NCBI RefSeq assembly: GCF_039613825.1
Contig: NZ_CP154826.1
Location: forward strand, 2,170,001 to 2,234,000
Direction of reading: 5' to 3'
Origin: Diaminobutyricibacter sp. McL0608
GTDB lineage: Bacteria > Actinomycetota > Actinomycetes > Actinomycetales > Microbacteriaceae
Length of the DNA: 64,000 nucleotides
The stretch's first letter is position 1, and the number at the start of each line of letters is the position of its first letter. Shown here one piece after another: positions 40,503 through 47,826 of the stretch. The translations under genes were made by a program, and so were the position numbers. The notes below the pieces were generated by a model that saw only the letters and a list, made by a program, of their open reading frames with translations, was not told the origin of the DNA and ran no database searches.

Positions 40503-41749
40503 TGTCGGCTGACGGGCGCGGGTCGGGCGACCGGCCCGCGCTCTCGCGTTGCATCGCCGTCGATGCCGACCGGTTTGCCGCGGAGTTCTGGGGCGCCCGG
40601 CCGGTGCTGTCCCCCGCCGCCGAACTGGGCGAGGACTTCGCCGACCTGTTCAGCGCCGACGCCGTCGACGAGCTGATCTCGGGCCGCGGATTGCGCACTC
40701 CGTTCATCCGGATGGCCAACGAGGGCACCGTCCTCGCGCCCGCCCGTTTCACCGCATCCGGTGGCTTCGGGGCCGAGATCGGCGACCAGGTCAGTTCCGA
40801 CAAGGTGTTGCAGGAGTTCGCCGACGGCTCGACGATCGTGCTGCAGGGACTTCATCGCACGTGGGGGCCGATCGCCGATTTCACGCGGCAGCTCGTCGCC
40901 GATCTCGGGCGTCCGTGCCAGGTGAACGCCTACATCACTCCGGCGTCGTCGCGCGGGTTCGACCCGCATTACGACGTCCACGACGTGTTCGTGATCCAGA
41001 TCGCCGGCGAGAAGCACTGGACGATCCACGACCCCGTGCATCCGGACCCGTTGCGCGACCAGCCCTGGACCGACCACCGGGATGCCGTGGCCGCGCGCGC
41101 GGCCGAGCCCCCCGCGATCGATGCGACGTTCCGTCCCGGCGACGTGCTCTATCTGCCTCGCGGCTGGATCCATTCCGCAACCGCGCTCGGCGGCGTCTCG
41201 GTACACCTGACGATCGGCGTCGCCGCCTACACTCGCGCGGATGTCGTGCAGCGCGTGATCGCGCGGGCCGCCGACAACGCGGCCCTGCGCGCATCCCTCC
41301 CCCTCGGCGTCGACTTCGACGACCCCGCGCAGCTCGCGCCGCTCGTGGAGCAGACAGTGGATGCGCTGGTCGCCGAGCTCCGCGAAGCGGCAGCGGATGC
41401 CCGGACCACCGCCGACGTGGCCCGCACGCTCGCGACGCGGCTGCGCGACGACACGCGACCAGAGCCGATCCGTCCGCTCGCCACGATGAGCGCGCTCGCG
41501 CTGCTCGACGGGGACACGATCGTGCAGCTGCGGCGGGGACTGCGGGCGCGGTCGTCCGTCGACGGCGAGCGGGTGTGCATCCGGTTGGCGGGGAAGACCG
41601 TGACGCTTCCGGCAAGCGCTCGGGCTGCTGTCGACGCCTTGCTCGCCGGCGCACGTCTGCGCGTCGCCGATCTTCCCGACCTCGACCGTGAGTCGGCTGT
41701 CGTCGTCGCGCGCCGGCTCATCCGTGAAGGCGTGCTGGCGGTGCGCTGA
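40502..41749 (+). CDS. JmjC/cupin-fold Fe(II)/2-oxoglutarate oxygenase (YcfD/Cupin_4-like)
   Basis: 415 residues from ATG 40502, coupled to the repeat peptide by TGATG. Iron ligands are in FDPHYDVHDVFVIQIAGEKHWTIHDP (H-x-D about residues 157-159) and the distal His in YLPRGWIHSA (about 223), the pattern of ribosomal-oxygenase JmjC proteins. A C-terminal winged-helix-like part (DTIVQLRRGLRARS, LDRESAVVVARRLIREGVL) matches ROX architecture. Such enzymes hydroxylate Arg or His in proteins. Substrate here is unknown; the adjacent peptide is the obvious candidate. Confidence 0.85.
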   Translation: MSADGRGSGDRPALSRCIAVDADRFAAEFWGARPVLSPAAELGEDFADLFSADAVDELISGRGLRTPFIRMANEGTVLAPARFTASGGFGAEIGDQVSSDKVLQEFADGSTIVLQGLHRTWGPIADFTRQLVADLGRPCQVNAYITPASSRGFDPHYDVHDVFVIQIAGEKHWTIHDPVHPDPLRDQPWTDHRDAVAARAAEPPAIDATFRPGDVLYLPRGWIHSATALGGVSVHLTIGVAAYTRADVVQRVIARAADNAALRASLPLGVDFDDPAQLAPLVEQTVDALVAELREAAADARTTADVARTLATRLRDDTRPEPIRPLATMSALALLDGDTIVQLRRGLRARSSVDGERVCIRLAGKTVTLPASARAAVDALLAGARLRVADLPDLDRESAVVVARRLIREGVLAVR

Positions 41750-42684
41750 TGCCGGTCGACGTCGAGGGGTGGCAGCCGTGCAGTGACGGTTCGCTGCTGC
41801 GGAACGATCCCCTCGGGGGCACGGCCGGCTTCGGTGAGCGCTGGTTCCTGGTCGAGATCGACGGAGCGTGGGGTTCGCACGCCATCCTGCAGTCGCGAAT
41901 GGATGGTGCCCTCGCGACTCGGCTGGTGTCGCGTGTGGAGCGGGCCGGCATCCGTCCTCTCGCCATCCGCCGCACCGGGCGCCGCGCCGACGAGCGTCGC
42001 GCCCAGACGGTGTGGCGGTGGGCGCTGGTCGACTCGCGGCCCGGGCGCGAATCCGTACTGTGGGGACAGGTCGACGCCCCCGAAGCGCTCCTCGAGGTGC
42101 CGCTCGACGGGAGCGTGGGCGAGCCGTCGGGCGAACCGGTGCTGTGCGTGTGCACGCATGCCCGGCACGACCAGTGCTGCGCGGTGAAGGGGCGGCCGAT
42201 CGTGCAGGCGCTCGCACACGAGCATCCGGAACTCACCTGGGAGTGCTCGCATCTCGGCGGCGACCGGTTCGCGGCGACAATGGTGATCCTGCCCGAGGGG
42301 CTGCTCTACGGGCGGGTGCCGGTGGCGGATGCGTCGGGCCTGGTCACGCGGTACCGGGCCGGGTTGGTGGATGCGCGCTACCTTCGCGGCCGCACGGCGC
42401 TGAGCAACGTGGCGCAGGCGGCTGAGGGATTCGCCCGCGAAGCCACCGGCGACGAGCGCATCGCGGCGTTCACTGTCGTGAGCGAGTCGATGACCGTCGA
42501 TGACGGTTGGATGGTGACCCTCGACCACGACGGAGCCGGCGTCACCGTCGAACTCGGCACGGCGCTCTCGGAGCCGCTGTACTCGACGTGCAATGCGACC
42601 CTCGCGATGCGCGTCCGCGAGTTCGTGCTGCGTTCGATCGCGTTCGGCCCTTCTGCTGGCCGAGCACAGGAAAAGTCACCCTGA
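41749..42684 (+). CDS. Sucrase/ferredoxin-like [2Fe-2S] protein
   Basis: 311 residues, coupled to the oxygenase by TGATG. The thioredoxin-fold ferredoxin motif VLCVCTHARHDQCCAVKGRPIVQAL and WECSHLGGDRFAATMVILPEGLLYGRV is diagnostic of the Suc_Fer family. It probably carries a [2Fe-2S] cluster and could deliver electrons to the iron oxygenase. The last codons (RAQEKSP) are written by the left arm of palindrome copy 3, so that element has become part of the gene. Convergent with the efflux gene. Confidence 0.85.
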   Translation: MPVDVEGWQPCSDGSLLRNDPLGGTAGFGERWFLVEIDGAWGSHAILQSRMDGALATRLVSRVERAGIRPLAIRRTGRRADERRAQTVWRWALVDSRPGRESVLWGQVDAPEALLEVPLDGSVGEPSGEPVLCVCTHARHDQCCAVKGRPIVQALAHEHPELTWECSHLGGDRFAATMVILPEGLLYGRVPVADASGLVTRYRAGLVDARYLRGRTALSNVAQAAEGFAREATGDERIAAFTVVSESMTVDDGWMVTLDHDGAGVTVELGTALSEPLYSTCNATLAMRVREFVLRSIAFGPSAGRAQEKSP

Positions 42685-42717
42685 CCACGTGGATTGAGGT
42701 GACTTTTCCTGTGCTCG
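42661..42717. repeat. Long palindrome, copy 3 of a three-copy family
   Basis: Perfect 20-bp arms CGAGCACAGGAAAAGTCACC (42661-42680) and its complement (42698-42717) with a 17-nt loop containing CCACGTGG. The left arm covers the end of the Suc_Fer gene and the right arm ends 18 nt before the stop of the convergent MFS gene, a position suited to a bidirectional terminator. Confidence 0.78.
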
Positions 42718-42735
42718 GTGCGGAAGCGGGGTGCG

Positions 42736-44484
42736 TCAGCCGGCGGCGGGACGCCCGCCCGGCGCCGCGACTCGCTTGGGCAGCGCGAACACCAGCAGCA
42801 GTGCCACCACACTGAAGGCCGCGCTGACCGCGAGAGCGTTGGCTGCGGCGGATGCGAACCCGTCCGCGACGGCCGCGGGGGTGTGCCCGGTGATCGTCAG
42901 CGATCCGAAGAGGACGGAACCGATGATCGCGATACCGATCGCGGAGCCGACGCGCTGCATCACGCTGATCACGCCACTCGCAGACCCGGCTTCGGAGCGG
43001 TCGACGGTCGCCACGATGAACTGCGCGTTCGGGGCGATGAAGAGCCCGTTTCCGAAACCGGCGATGAACAGGGGCGCGAACAGATCCCAGCTCGTGAGGT
43101 CGGATGCGTCGACCACCAGGAGCACCAGCCAAACCCACACGAGTCCGACGACGACGAGGCCGGTGCCGATGACCAGCACGTTGCGCCCGAGGAGTTTCGC
43201 GAGCCGGTCGCTGAGCGCCGAACCGATGATGCTCGCGATCGCGAACGGGATCGACACCAGGCCGGATTCGAGAGCCGTGTGTCCGAGGCCCGCCTGCCAG
43301 AGCAGCGAAATCGTGAAGAAGATGCTGGTGAACGCTGCGAAGTAGACGAACGCGAGCACGACTCCGCCGGTGAAGTTCGGGTGCGAGAAGAGGTGCGGCG
43401 GAACAAGCGGCGATCCATTGGCTTTCGCTACCCGCACCTCCCAGAACGCGAACGCCACCAGCAGAAGCACTCCGGCACCCAGTGTGACGAACGTCCAGGC
43501 GGGCCAGCCCTGGTCCTGGCCTTCGATCAGGGGCACGAGCAGCGCGATGAGCCCGGCAGACAGCAGGGCGAAGCCGAACAGGTCCCAGCCGGTGCGGCCG
43601 GTGCCTTCCTTGCCTGCGGGCAGGAAGATCGCAGCTGCGATCAGAGCGAGCACGCCGATCGGCAGGTTGACCCAGAAGACGAGGCGCCAGCCGTTCGTGT
43701 CGCCGAAGGCCTGGATGATCAGGCCACCGACGATCGGGCCGAGCGCGGTCGAGACACCGATCACGGCGCCCATGATCGCGAACGCCTTGCCGCGGACCTG
43801 CGGCACGAAGAGCAGCTGGATCGTCGCAGTGACCGCGGGCACGAAGATACCGCCGGCGAGACCCTGGACGACGCGCGCCACGATCAGCTGGAGGTCGTTC
43901 TGGGCGAGACCACAGAAGAGGCTCGCAACGGTGAAGAGCGCGAGACCGGTGAAGAAGACCCACTTGTGGCCGACGCGGTCGCCGACACGACCGGACGGGA
44001 TCAGCGCCAGGCCGAACGCGAGAGCGTAGCCGGAGATGATCCACGACAGGGTGGCCTCGGACGCGTTGAGGCTGCTTCGGATCGTCGGCAGCGCGACGTT
44101 CACGATGGTCGTGTCGAGGAGGGCCATGAACATGCCCACCATGAGCACGATGAGGGCGTTCCAGGCGCGCTGCGGCACGACGGGCGCAGGAGGGCGGCCG
44201 CCGGCTGCGGCGGCGCCGGATCTGGCAGCACCGGTCGCGGCAGCACCCGATACGGTGGATGCTTCGGCTGCGACGGCAGTCGCGACCGCCGTTTCGGAGC
44301 GGGTCGCGCTCGCGTCGCCGCTCACAGCATCCGTTTCGACCGGAGCCGCGTGAGCGCCCGCGTGAGGTTCGGGGTTCGCCCCCTCGGGGACGACGTCGGG
44401 CAGCGCATGCGCACCGGCGTGGGCACCGTGGTGCGGGCCGTCGGGGTGTTCGGGTACCGGCTCGTTTGGCGGGGTGTCAGTCAT
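42736..44484 (-). CDS. DHA2-family MFS efflux transporter with His/Ala-rich N-terminus
   Basis: 582 residues. From about residue 105 it is a normal 14-helix EmrB/QacA transporter: LMVGMFMALLDTTIVNVALPTI, SGRVGDRVGHKWVFF, VQGLAGGIFVPA and GWRLVFWVNLPIGVLALI. The first 105 residues are unusual: a hydrophilic His-rich part (HPDGPHHGAHAGAHALPD, PHAGAHAAP) and an Ala/Thr-rich linker, which could bind metal. Overlaps the PadR gene by 8 nt, so it is likely under PadR control. Substrate unknown. Confidence 0.85.
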   Translation of the reverse strand: MTDTPPNEPVPEHPDGPHHGAHAGAHALPDVVPEGANPEPHAGAHAAPVETDAVSGDASATRSETAVATAVAAEASTVSGAAATGAARSGAAAAGGRPPAPVVPQRAWNALIVLMVGMFMALLDTTIVNVALPTIRSSLNASEATLSWIISGYALAFGLALIPSGRVGDRVGHKWVFFTGLALFTVASLFCGLAQNDLQLIVARVVQGLAGGIFVPAVTATIQLLFVPQVRGKAFAIMGAVIGVSTALGPIVGGLIIQAFGDTNGWRLVFWVNLPIGVLALIAAAIFLPAGKEGTGRTGWDLFGFALLSAGLIALLVPLIEGQDQGWPAWTFVTLGAGVLLLVAFAFWEVRVAKANGSPLVPPHLFSHPNFTGGVVLAFVYFAAFTSIFFTISLLWQAGLGHTALESGLVSIPFAIASIIGSALSDRLAKLLGRNVLVIGTGLVVVGLVWVWLVLLVVDASDLTSWDLFAPLFIAGFGNGLFIAPNAQFIVATVDRSEAGSASGVISVMQRVGSAIGIAIIGSVLFGSLTITGHTPAAVADGFASAAANALAVSAAFSVVALLLVFALPKRVAAPGGRPAAG

Positions 44485-45052
44485 GGGCGGGGGTGTCCTT
44501 TCGGGCGAGTTCGTCCGCGACGATGTCGGGGAGCTGTTCGAGGAGAGCGGTGTGCCAGGCGACTTCGGCCCGGAGTCGTTCGGTCTTGTGACCCATGACG
44601 AACTTCTCGGCTTTGGTCAGGTATTTGTCGACGTGGATGCGATGCGATTCTGAGTCTTCGATCATCGCTTGGAGCCCGCGGATGCGCGCCTGGACGGTTT
44701 CGGGCAGGTGTTCGAGCCGATCGGTGTCGAGTTTGGTGAGCGCGAGGTCGAACGGGTCTGGTTTGATCACGATGGCGCGGAGACCGTCGAGGCGCATGCT
44801 CCGGAGGGATTCGCGCCCCGCTTCGCTGATCTGCCAGACTTGCCGTTCAGGGTACGCGCCTTCGCGTTCGACCCGTGTCTCGACGATGAGCCCTTCTGCC
44901 GCAAGTCGTTTGATCGCTCCGTAGAGCGCGCCGACGGTGATGTCGGTCCACAGATTCACGTGTTCCTGTTCGGCCAGCAGTCTGAGCTGGTGACCGTGCA
45001 TCGGGCCTCGCTCGTCGAGCGAGCCCAGGATGAACAGACGGATGGATGACAC
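44477..45052 (-). CDS. PadR-family regulator
   Basis: 191 residues from GTG 45052. The PadR winged helix is clear (SSIRLFILGSLDERGPMHGHQLRLLAEQE, TDITVGALYGAIKRLAAEGLIVETRVEREGAYPERQVWQISEAGRESL), followed by the Vir_C-type helical dimerisation part. It is in an operon with the DHA2 exporter that starts before its stop. Such pairs are usually drug-inducible. A 17-bp-spaced promoter with leaderless geometry lies directly upstream. Confidence 0.88.
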   Translation of the reverse strand: MSSIRLFILGSLDERGPMHGHQLRLLAEQEHVNLWTDITVGALYGAIKRLAAEGLIVETRVEREGAYPERQVWQISEAGRESLRSMRLDGLRAIVIKPDPFDLALTKLDTDRLEHLPETVQARIRGLQAMIEDSESHRIHVDKYLTKAEKFVMGHKTERLRAEVAWHTALLEQLPDIVADELARKDTPAHD

Positions 45053-45087
45053 GCGACTACTCTCGCACGACTAGTCTTCCTCGTCAA
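45053..45087 (-). promoter_or_regulatory. Leaderless promoter of the PadR-efflux operon
   Basis: On the minus strand TTGACG (plus 45082-45087), a 17-bp spacer, GAGAGT (plus 45059-45064) and 6 nt lead directly to GTG 45052. The spacer contains the palindrome GACTAGTC, and CGACTA occurs twice on the plus strand, candidate PadR contacts. Confidence 0.5.
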
Positions 45088-45176
45088 CTTTGGTCAAAGG
45101 TGAGTTGTGCGTTAAGCGGGTCGGCATCGCTGCTGTGTCACGGCGAGCGGCGAGGCCGGGCCGCGACGCCGGTGTG

Positions 45177-45398
45177 TCACGGGTTGTTCTGGGCGTTGAA
45201 GCCTCCGTCGTCGAACTTTTCGTCGTTGACGAAGCCGCCGCCGGATGCGTTGAGCGCGATGTTGTATGCCGTCTGCTCGCGTTCTTCTTCGGTGTCGGTG
45301 GTGCCGTTTTCGTAGTCGCGGACGACGTCGTCACCGTCGGCGATGGGTTCGCCGTCCCACTCGTATTCGCCGTCGTGCTTCTTATCCTTGTGCGTCAT
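45177..45398 (-). CDS. Small acidic protein, unknown function
   Basis: 73 residues from ATG 45398 (MTHKDKKHDGEYEWDGEPIADGDD), very acidic, ending FNAQNNP. TACTCT lies 6 nt before this ATG (leaderless type), which favours it over the in-frame ATG at 45434. No signal peptide or membrane segment. I do not recognise the family. Stands alone between the PadR gene and the divergent small membrane protein. Confidence 0.55.
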   Translation of the reverse strand: MTHKDKKHDGEYEWDGEPIADGDDVVRDYENGTTDTEEEREQTAYNIALNASGGGFVNDEKFDDGGFNAQNNP

Positions 45399-45404
45399 GG
45401 CTGC

Positions 45405-45410
45405 AGAGTA
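45405..45410 (-). promoter_or_regulatory. Leaderless-type -10 box
   Basis: TACTCT on the minus strand, 6 nt before the ATG at 45398. No clear -35. Confidence 0.4.
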
Positions 45411-45572
45411 CGCGCGCTCGGTTGTCGCAGCCATCCCCCGTCACGTGAACTTTGGGCGCCGCCGCGACGCGACAGGGCTCGCGCGCGCCGCTCACTTGGC
45501 CAGAAATGTCTTTATGGCAGGGTGAGAACGGCATCGGGCCAACCCGCGCCCCGACCAGAAGGGTGAATCACC

Positions 45573-45731
45573 ATGCGACTCACTTATTTGGTCGCGTCGT
45601 GCGCCAAAGCGGCGGGGTGCGACGATACCGGCACCATCTTTGAGCCTCCGTGGTGGGTGTGGGGAATTGTCGCGCTGGTTGGCGTTGCCATCGTTGTCGC
45701 GTCCGTGATCTTCGCACGCAGAGGACGGTGA
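45573..45731 (+). CDS. 52-residue single-pass membrane protein
   Basis: ATG 45573 with AGAAGGG about 8 nt upstream; the frame ends at TGA 45729-45731. The peptide starts MRLTYLVASCAKAAGCDDTG, continues with IFEPPWWVW, then a membrane helix (GIVALVGVAIVVASVIFA) and a basic ARRGR end, so the C-terminus should be cytoplasmic. Two Cys lie in the N-terminal part. It is shorter than usual gene-calling limits. Function unknown. Confidence 0.6.
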   Translation: MRLTYLVASCAKAAGCDDTGTIFEPPWWVWGIVALVGVAIVVASVIFARRGR

Positions 45732-45823
45732 ACCGGCCGTGGGTCTGGTGTCCTTCGATGTCTGATGCTCGGAGGGCGGGGCACCCTTGACGCCCGTTCC
45801 GCCGTTTCGCGCCGAATCCCGGT

Positions 45824-46300
45824 TCAGCGGGTGAACGGTACGGCGACGTCGCACACTTCGTCGGTGGGTCCGGCTGTTGTGGGCTCGGCGAGGAGGATTT
45901 CGCGGGGTGCCATGCACGGTGTGTAGCCGTGGTGGGTCAGCCAGCCGTAGAGCTCGTCGTAGATGCCGAGGATTGCCGGGTATTCGTATTGGGTGGCGGT
46001 GATGCGCAGGTAGGCCTGTTCGCAGCCGGGTTCGATGAACAGGATGGTGGGTTCTGCGATGTCGGATGCTGTCACGTCGTCGCGCACGGGCATCGCGTTT
46101 TGCACGTCGCCGTCTTCTTCGTCGCTGACGGGCCCGTGGAAGATGGTGGTTCGCACGCCGGTTGGGCCCCCGAGGGCGGTCGCGATCTCGTTGAGTCGTT
46201 GGGTGGATGCGCGCAGGAAGTCGCCGAGTTCGCGCGTGCCGACGTGGCGTCGTTCGCTGATGTAGGTTGTCGTTTCGGTGGTGCGGGTTTGGACGGCCAT
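45824..46300 (-). CDS. Stand-alone GyrI-like effector-binding domain protein
   Basis: 158 residues, ATG with GAAGGAG 7 nt upstream. The sequence from TTTYISERRHVGTRELGDFLRASTQRL to DEVCDVAVPF is a GyrI-like (AraC/BmrR effector-binding) domain. It is a paralogue of the C-terminal half of the MerR regulator at 46417-47235 (shared ending APREI, DEVCDIAVP and DGDVQNAMPVR/DGDVRNAVPVR). It lacks any DNA-binding domain, so it may sequester the same ligand or heterodimerise with the regulator. Confidence 0.82.
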   Translation of the reverse strand: MAVQTRTTETTTYISERRHVGTRELGDFLRASTQRLNEIATALGGPTGVRTTIFHGPVSDEEDGDVQNAMPVRDDVTASDIAEPTILFIEPGCEQAYLRITATQYEYPAILGIYDELYGWLTHHGYTPCMAPREILLAEPTTAGPTDEVCDVAVPFTR

Positions 46301-46376
46301 CCTTCGGCTCCTTCGCGTTGACTCATTGTCCCGCTGTTGGATGCTCTCTGGTGAGGATTTCTCGCACGACAGGGGT

Positions 46377-46408
46377 CTGCGGCCGCCGACTGGTGCCGGC
46401 GACCGCAG
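46377..46408 (-). terminator. Hairpin after the MerR gene
   Basis: CTGCGG-c-CGCCG (46377-46388) pairs with CGGCG-a-CCGCAG (46397-46408) across an 8-nt loop with one mismatch. It begins 9 nt after the stop of the MerR/GyrI gene. No T-run follows, so the strength is uncertain. Confidence 0.5.
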
Positions 46409-46416
46409 TGCTGTTG

Positions 46417-47235
46417 TCAGCTGTTGTATGGGACGGCGATATCGCAGACTTCGTCGTCGGGTCCTGCAGCCATGAAGTCGGTGAAGTAGATTTCGCGTGG
46501 CGCCAGGCGTGGTGTGAGTTTGTGCTCAGTGAGCCAGGCGTACACCTCGTCGTAGGCCTGCAGGATCTGCGGGTACTGCACCTGGGATTTGGTGATGCGG
46601 GTGTACGCCTCTTCGCCTGCTGCTTCGACGAGTACTTCGGTGGGCGGCTCGACGTCGGATGCCGTCACACCGGAGCGGACGGGTACCGCGTTGCGGACGT
46701 CACCGTCGGTGTCGTCGTTGACGGGTGTTTCGAAGATGGTGGTGAGTGGTCCGGCCCATCCCCCGAACCGGCCTGCCTGTTCGGCGAGCCTGTCGCCCGA
46801 CCCTTGGATGAAGGCGGGGATTTCGGGTGGCGACACCCGTTTGATTTCGGTGACGTAGGTGGTTTCCGGAACGGTCCTGGTTTGTACGGTCATGGTGGTT
46901 TCCTTGTTTGCTGAGACTACCGAGATCACATAGGCGGCGAGGTTGTGTTGACCCCACAGCTGGGCTTCGCGCCTTTTCCAGTAGGCGTCGATCAGCTCAG
47001 CTCGTTCGACGTGGTCCGCGTTGATTACGGCACGGATGTTCGCGAGCGGCATTTCGAGGGCGCGCAGCATATTGATGAGTCGCGCATCGAGCAGCTGGTC
47101 TTCGCTGTAGTAGCGGTACCTGTTAGCGGGGTCGACGTGCACCGGCTCGAGGATGCCCTGTTCGGCATAGAGTCTCAGCGCTTTCGCGCTGAGCCGGCTT
47201 CGCACCTGGAAGGTGCCGCTCAGGATGAGTGCCAT
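46417..47235 (-). CDS. MerR-family regulator with GyrI-like effector domain (BmrR-like)
   Basis: 272 residues, ATG with GGGAGG. The N-terminal MerR domain (RSRLSAKALRLYAEQGILEPVHVDPANRYRYYSEDQLLDARLINMLRALEMPLANI) has the wing YRYY. A helix with WKRREAQLWGQ links to a C-terminal GyrI-like drug-binding domain (about 115-272). BmrR-type proteins untwist a long-spacer promoter on binding hydrophobic cations. A 19-bp-spaced promoter is present directly upstream, suggesting autoactivation. No efflux gene is directly linked. Confidence 0.87.
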   Translation of the reverse strand: MALILSGTFQVRSRLSAKALRLYAEQGILEPVHVDPANRYRYYSEDQLLDARLINMLRALEMPLANIRAVINADHVERAELIDAYWKRREAQLWGQHNLAAYVISVVSANKETTMTVQTRTVPETTYVTEIKRVSPPEIPAFIQGSGDRLAEQAGRFGGWAGPLTTIFETPVNDDTDGDVRNAVPVRSGVTASDVEPPTEVLVEAAGEEAYTRITKSQVQYPQILQAYDEVYAWLTEHKLTPRLAPREIYFTDFMAAGPDDEVCDIAVPYNS

Positions 47236-47282
47236 TGCGTTCCTCCCTCGTCCTGATCTCGTGTGGCGGCTGCCACTATTCC

Positions 47283-47313
47283 ACTGTCAGGGGCGCCCTT
47301 GGGGCAAGGTCAA
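47283..47313 (-). promoter_or_regulatory. MerR-type promoter with 19-bp spacer
   Basis: On the minus strand TTGACC (plus 47308-47313), a 19-bp spacer and GACAGT (plus 47283-47288). The spacer contains the dyad GCCC-CAA-GGGC. Over-long spacing with a central dyad is the hallmark of MerR-regulated promoters. Confidence 0.6.
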
Positions 47314-47319
47314 GCAGGA

Positions 47320-47826
47320 TCACGGAACAGCTTGGGTGTCACGCACGAGCATGCCGGCGGGAGTCTCGGGAACGGGCCCCGGCCAAGGTCCGAGCTTCTC
47401 GCGTACGACCTCTGGCGGGATGAACACATACGTGTCGCCCGTGAGTGTGGGAACCCATCCCGCATCTCGGAAGGCCGACTCGAATTCAGAATGAGGCGCG
47501 TTCTTGAGCGTGAATGTTAGATCACGATTCGGCCGTTCGACGTTCACCGACCAAGCTAGCCGGAGAAGATATTCGGCGAAGACCGGCATCCTCGCTACTC
47601 TGAAGCCCGGCGACAAGGTCACCGATACTAGAGTTCCTGTTTCGCGCTGGAAGCCGTTGTAGCTTCCCTTTGCGTCAATGAAGACTTTTTCGATACCTTC
47701 GATTGCACTGATCTGGGCCAAGGCTTCATCATCGCTTTGCCCACCGACGGGAAGCTCCGAACACCCCGCACCCAGCGCGAGCGTCACCAGCAGAAGTGCA
47801 ATCGTCCTAACCATCCGAAGGATCAT
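47320..47826 (-). CDS. Lipoprotein next to the lipase-like type VII protein; candidate immunity protein
   Basis: 168 residues (ATG 47826, or ATG 47814). Signal peptide and lipobox are in RTIALLLVTLALGAGCSEL. The body has no family I recognise (GIEKVFIDAKGSYNGFQRETGTLVSVTLSPGFRVARMPVFAEYLLRLAW). Its start overlaps the stop of the lipase-like gene (ATGA). In Staphylococcus the type VII lipase toxin TslA is neutralised by TilA lipoproteins; the arrangement here is analogous but no sequence match is claimed. About half G+C, below the region's average. Confidence 0.65.
   Translation of the reverse strand: MILRMVRTIALLLVTLALGAGCSELPVGGQSDDEALAQISAIEGIEKVFIDAKGSYNGFQRETGTLVSVTLSPGFRVARMPVFAEYLLRLAWSVNVERPNRDLTFTLKNAPHSEFESAFRDAGWVPTLTGDTYVFIPPEVVREKLGPWPGPVPETPAGMLVRDTQAVP

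Noticed and set aside
40124-42217. Minus-strand 697-codon open frame
   Set aside because: Pro/Arg/Ala-rich shadow of the repeat peptide, JmjC and Suc_Fer genes, which have ribosome-binding sites and motifs.
42718-44598. Plus-strand 626-codon open frame opposite the DHA2 exporter
   Set aside because: Arg/Glu/Asp-rich composition without motifs; it is the complementary frame of a well-supported 14-helix transporter in G+C-rich DNA.
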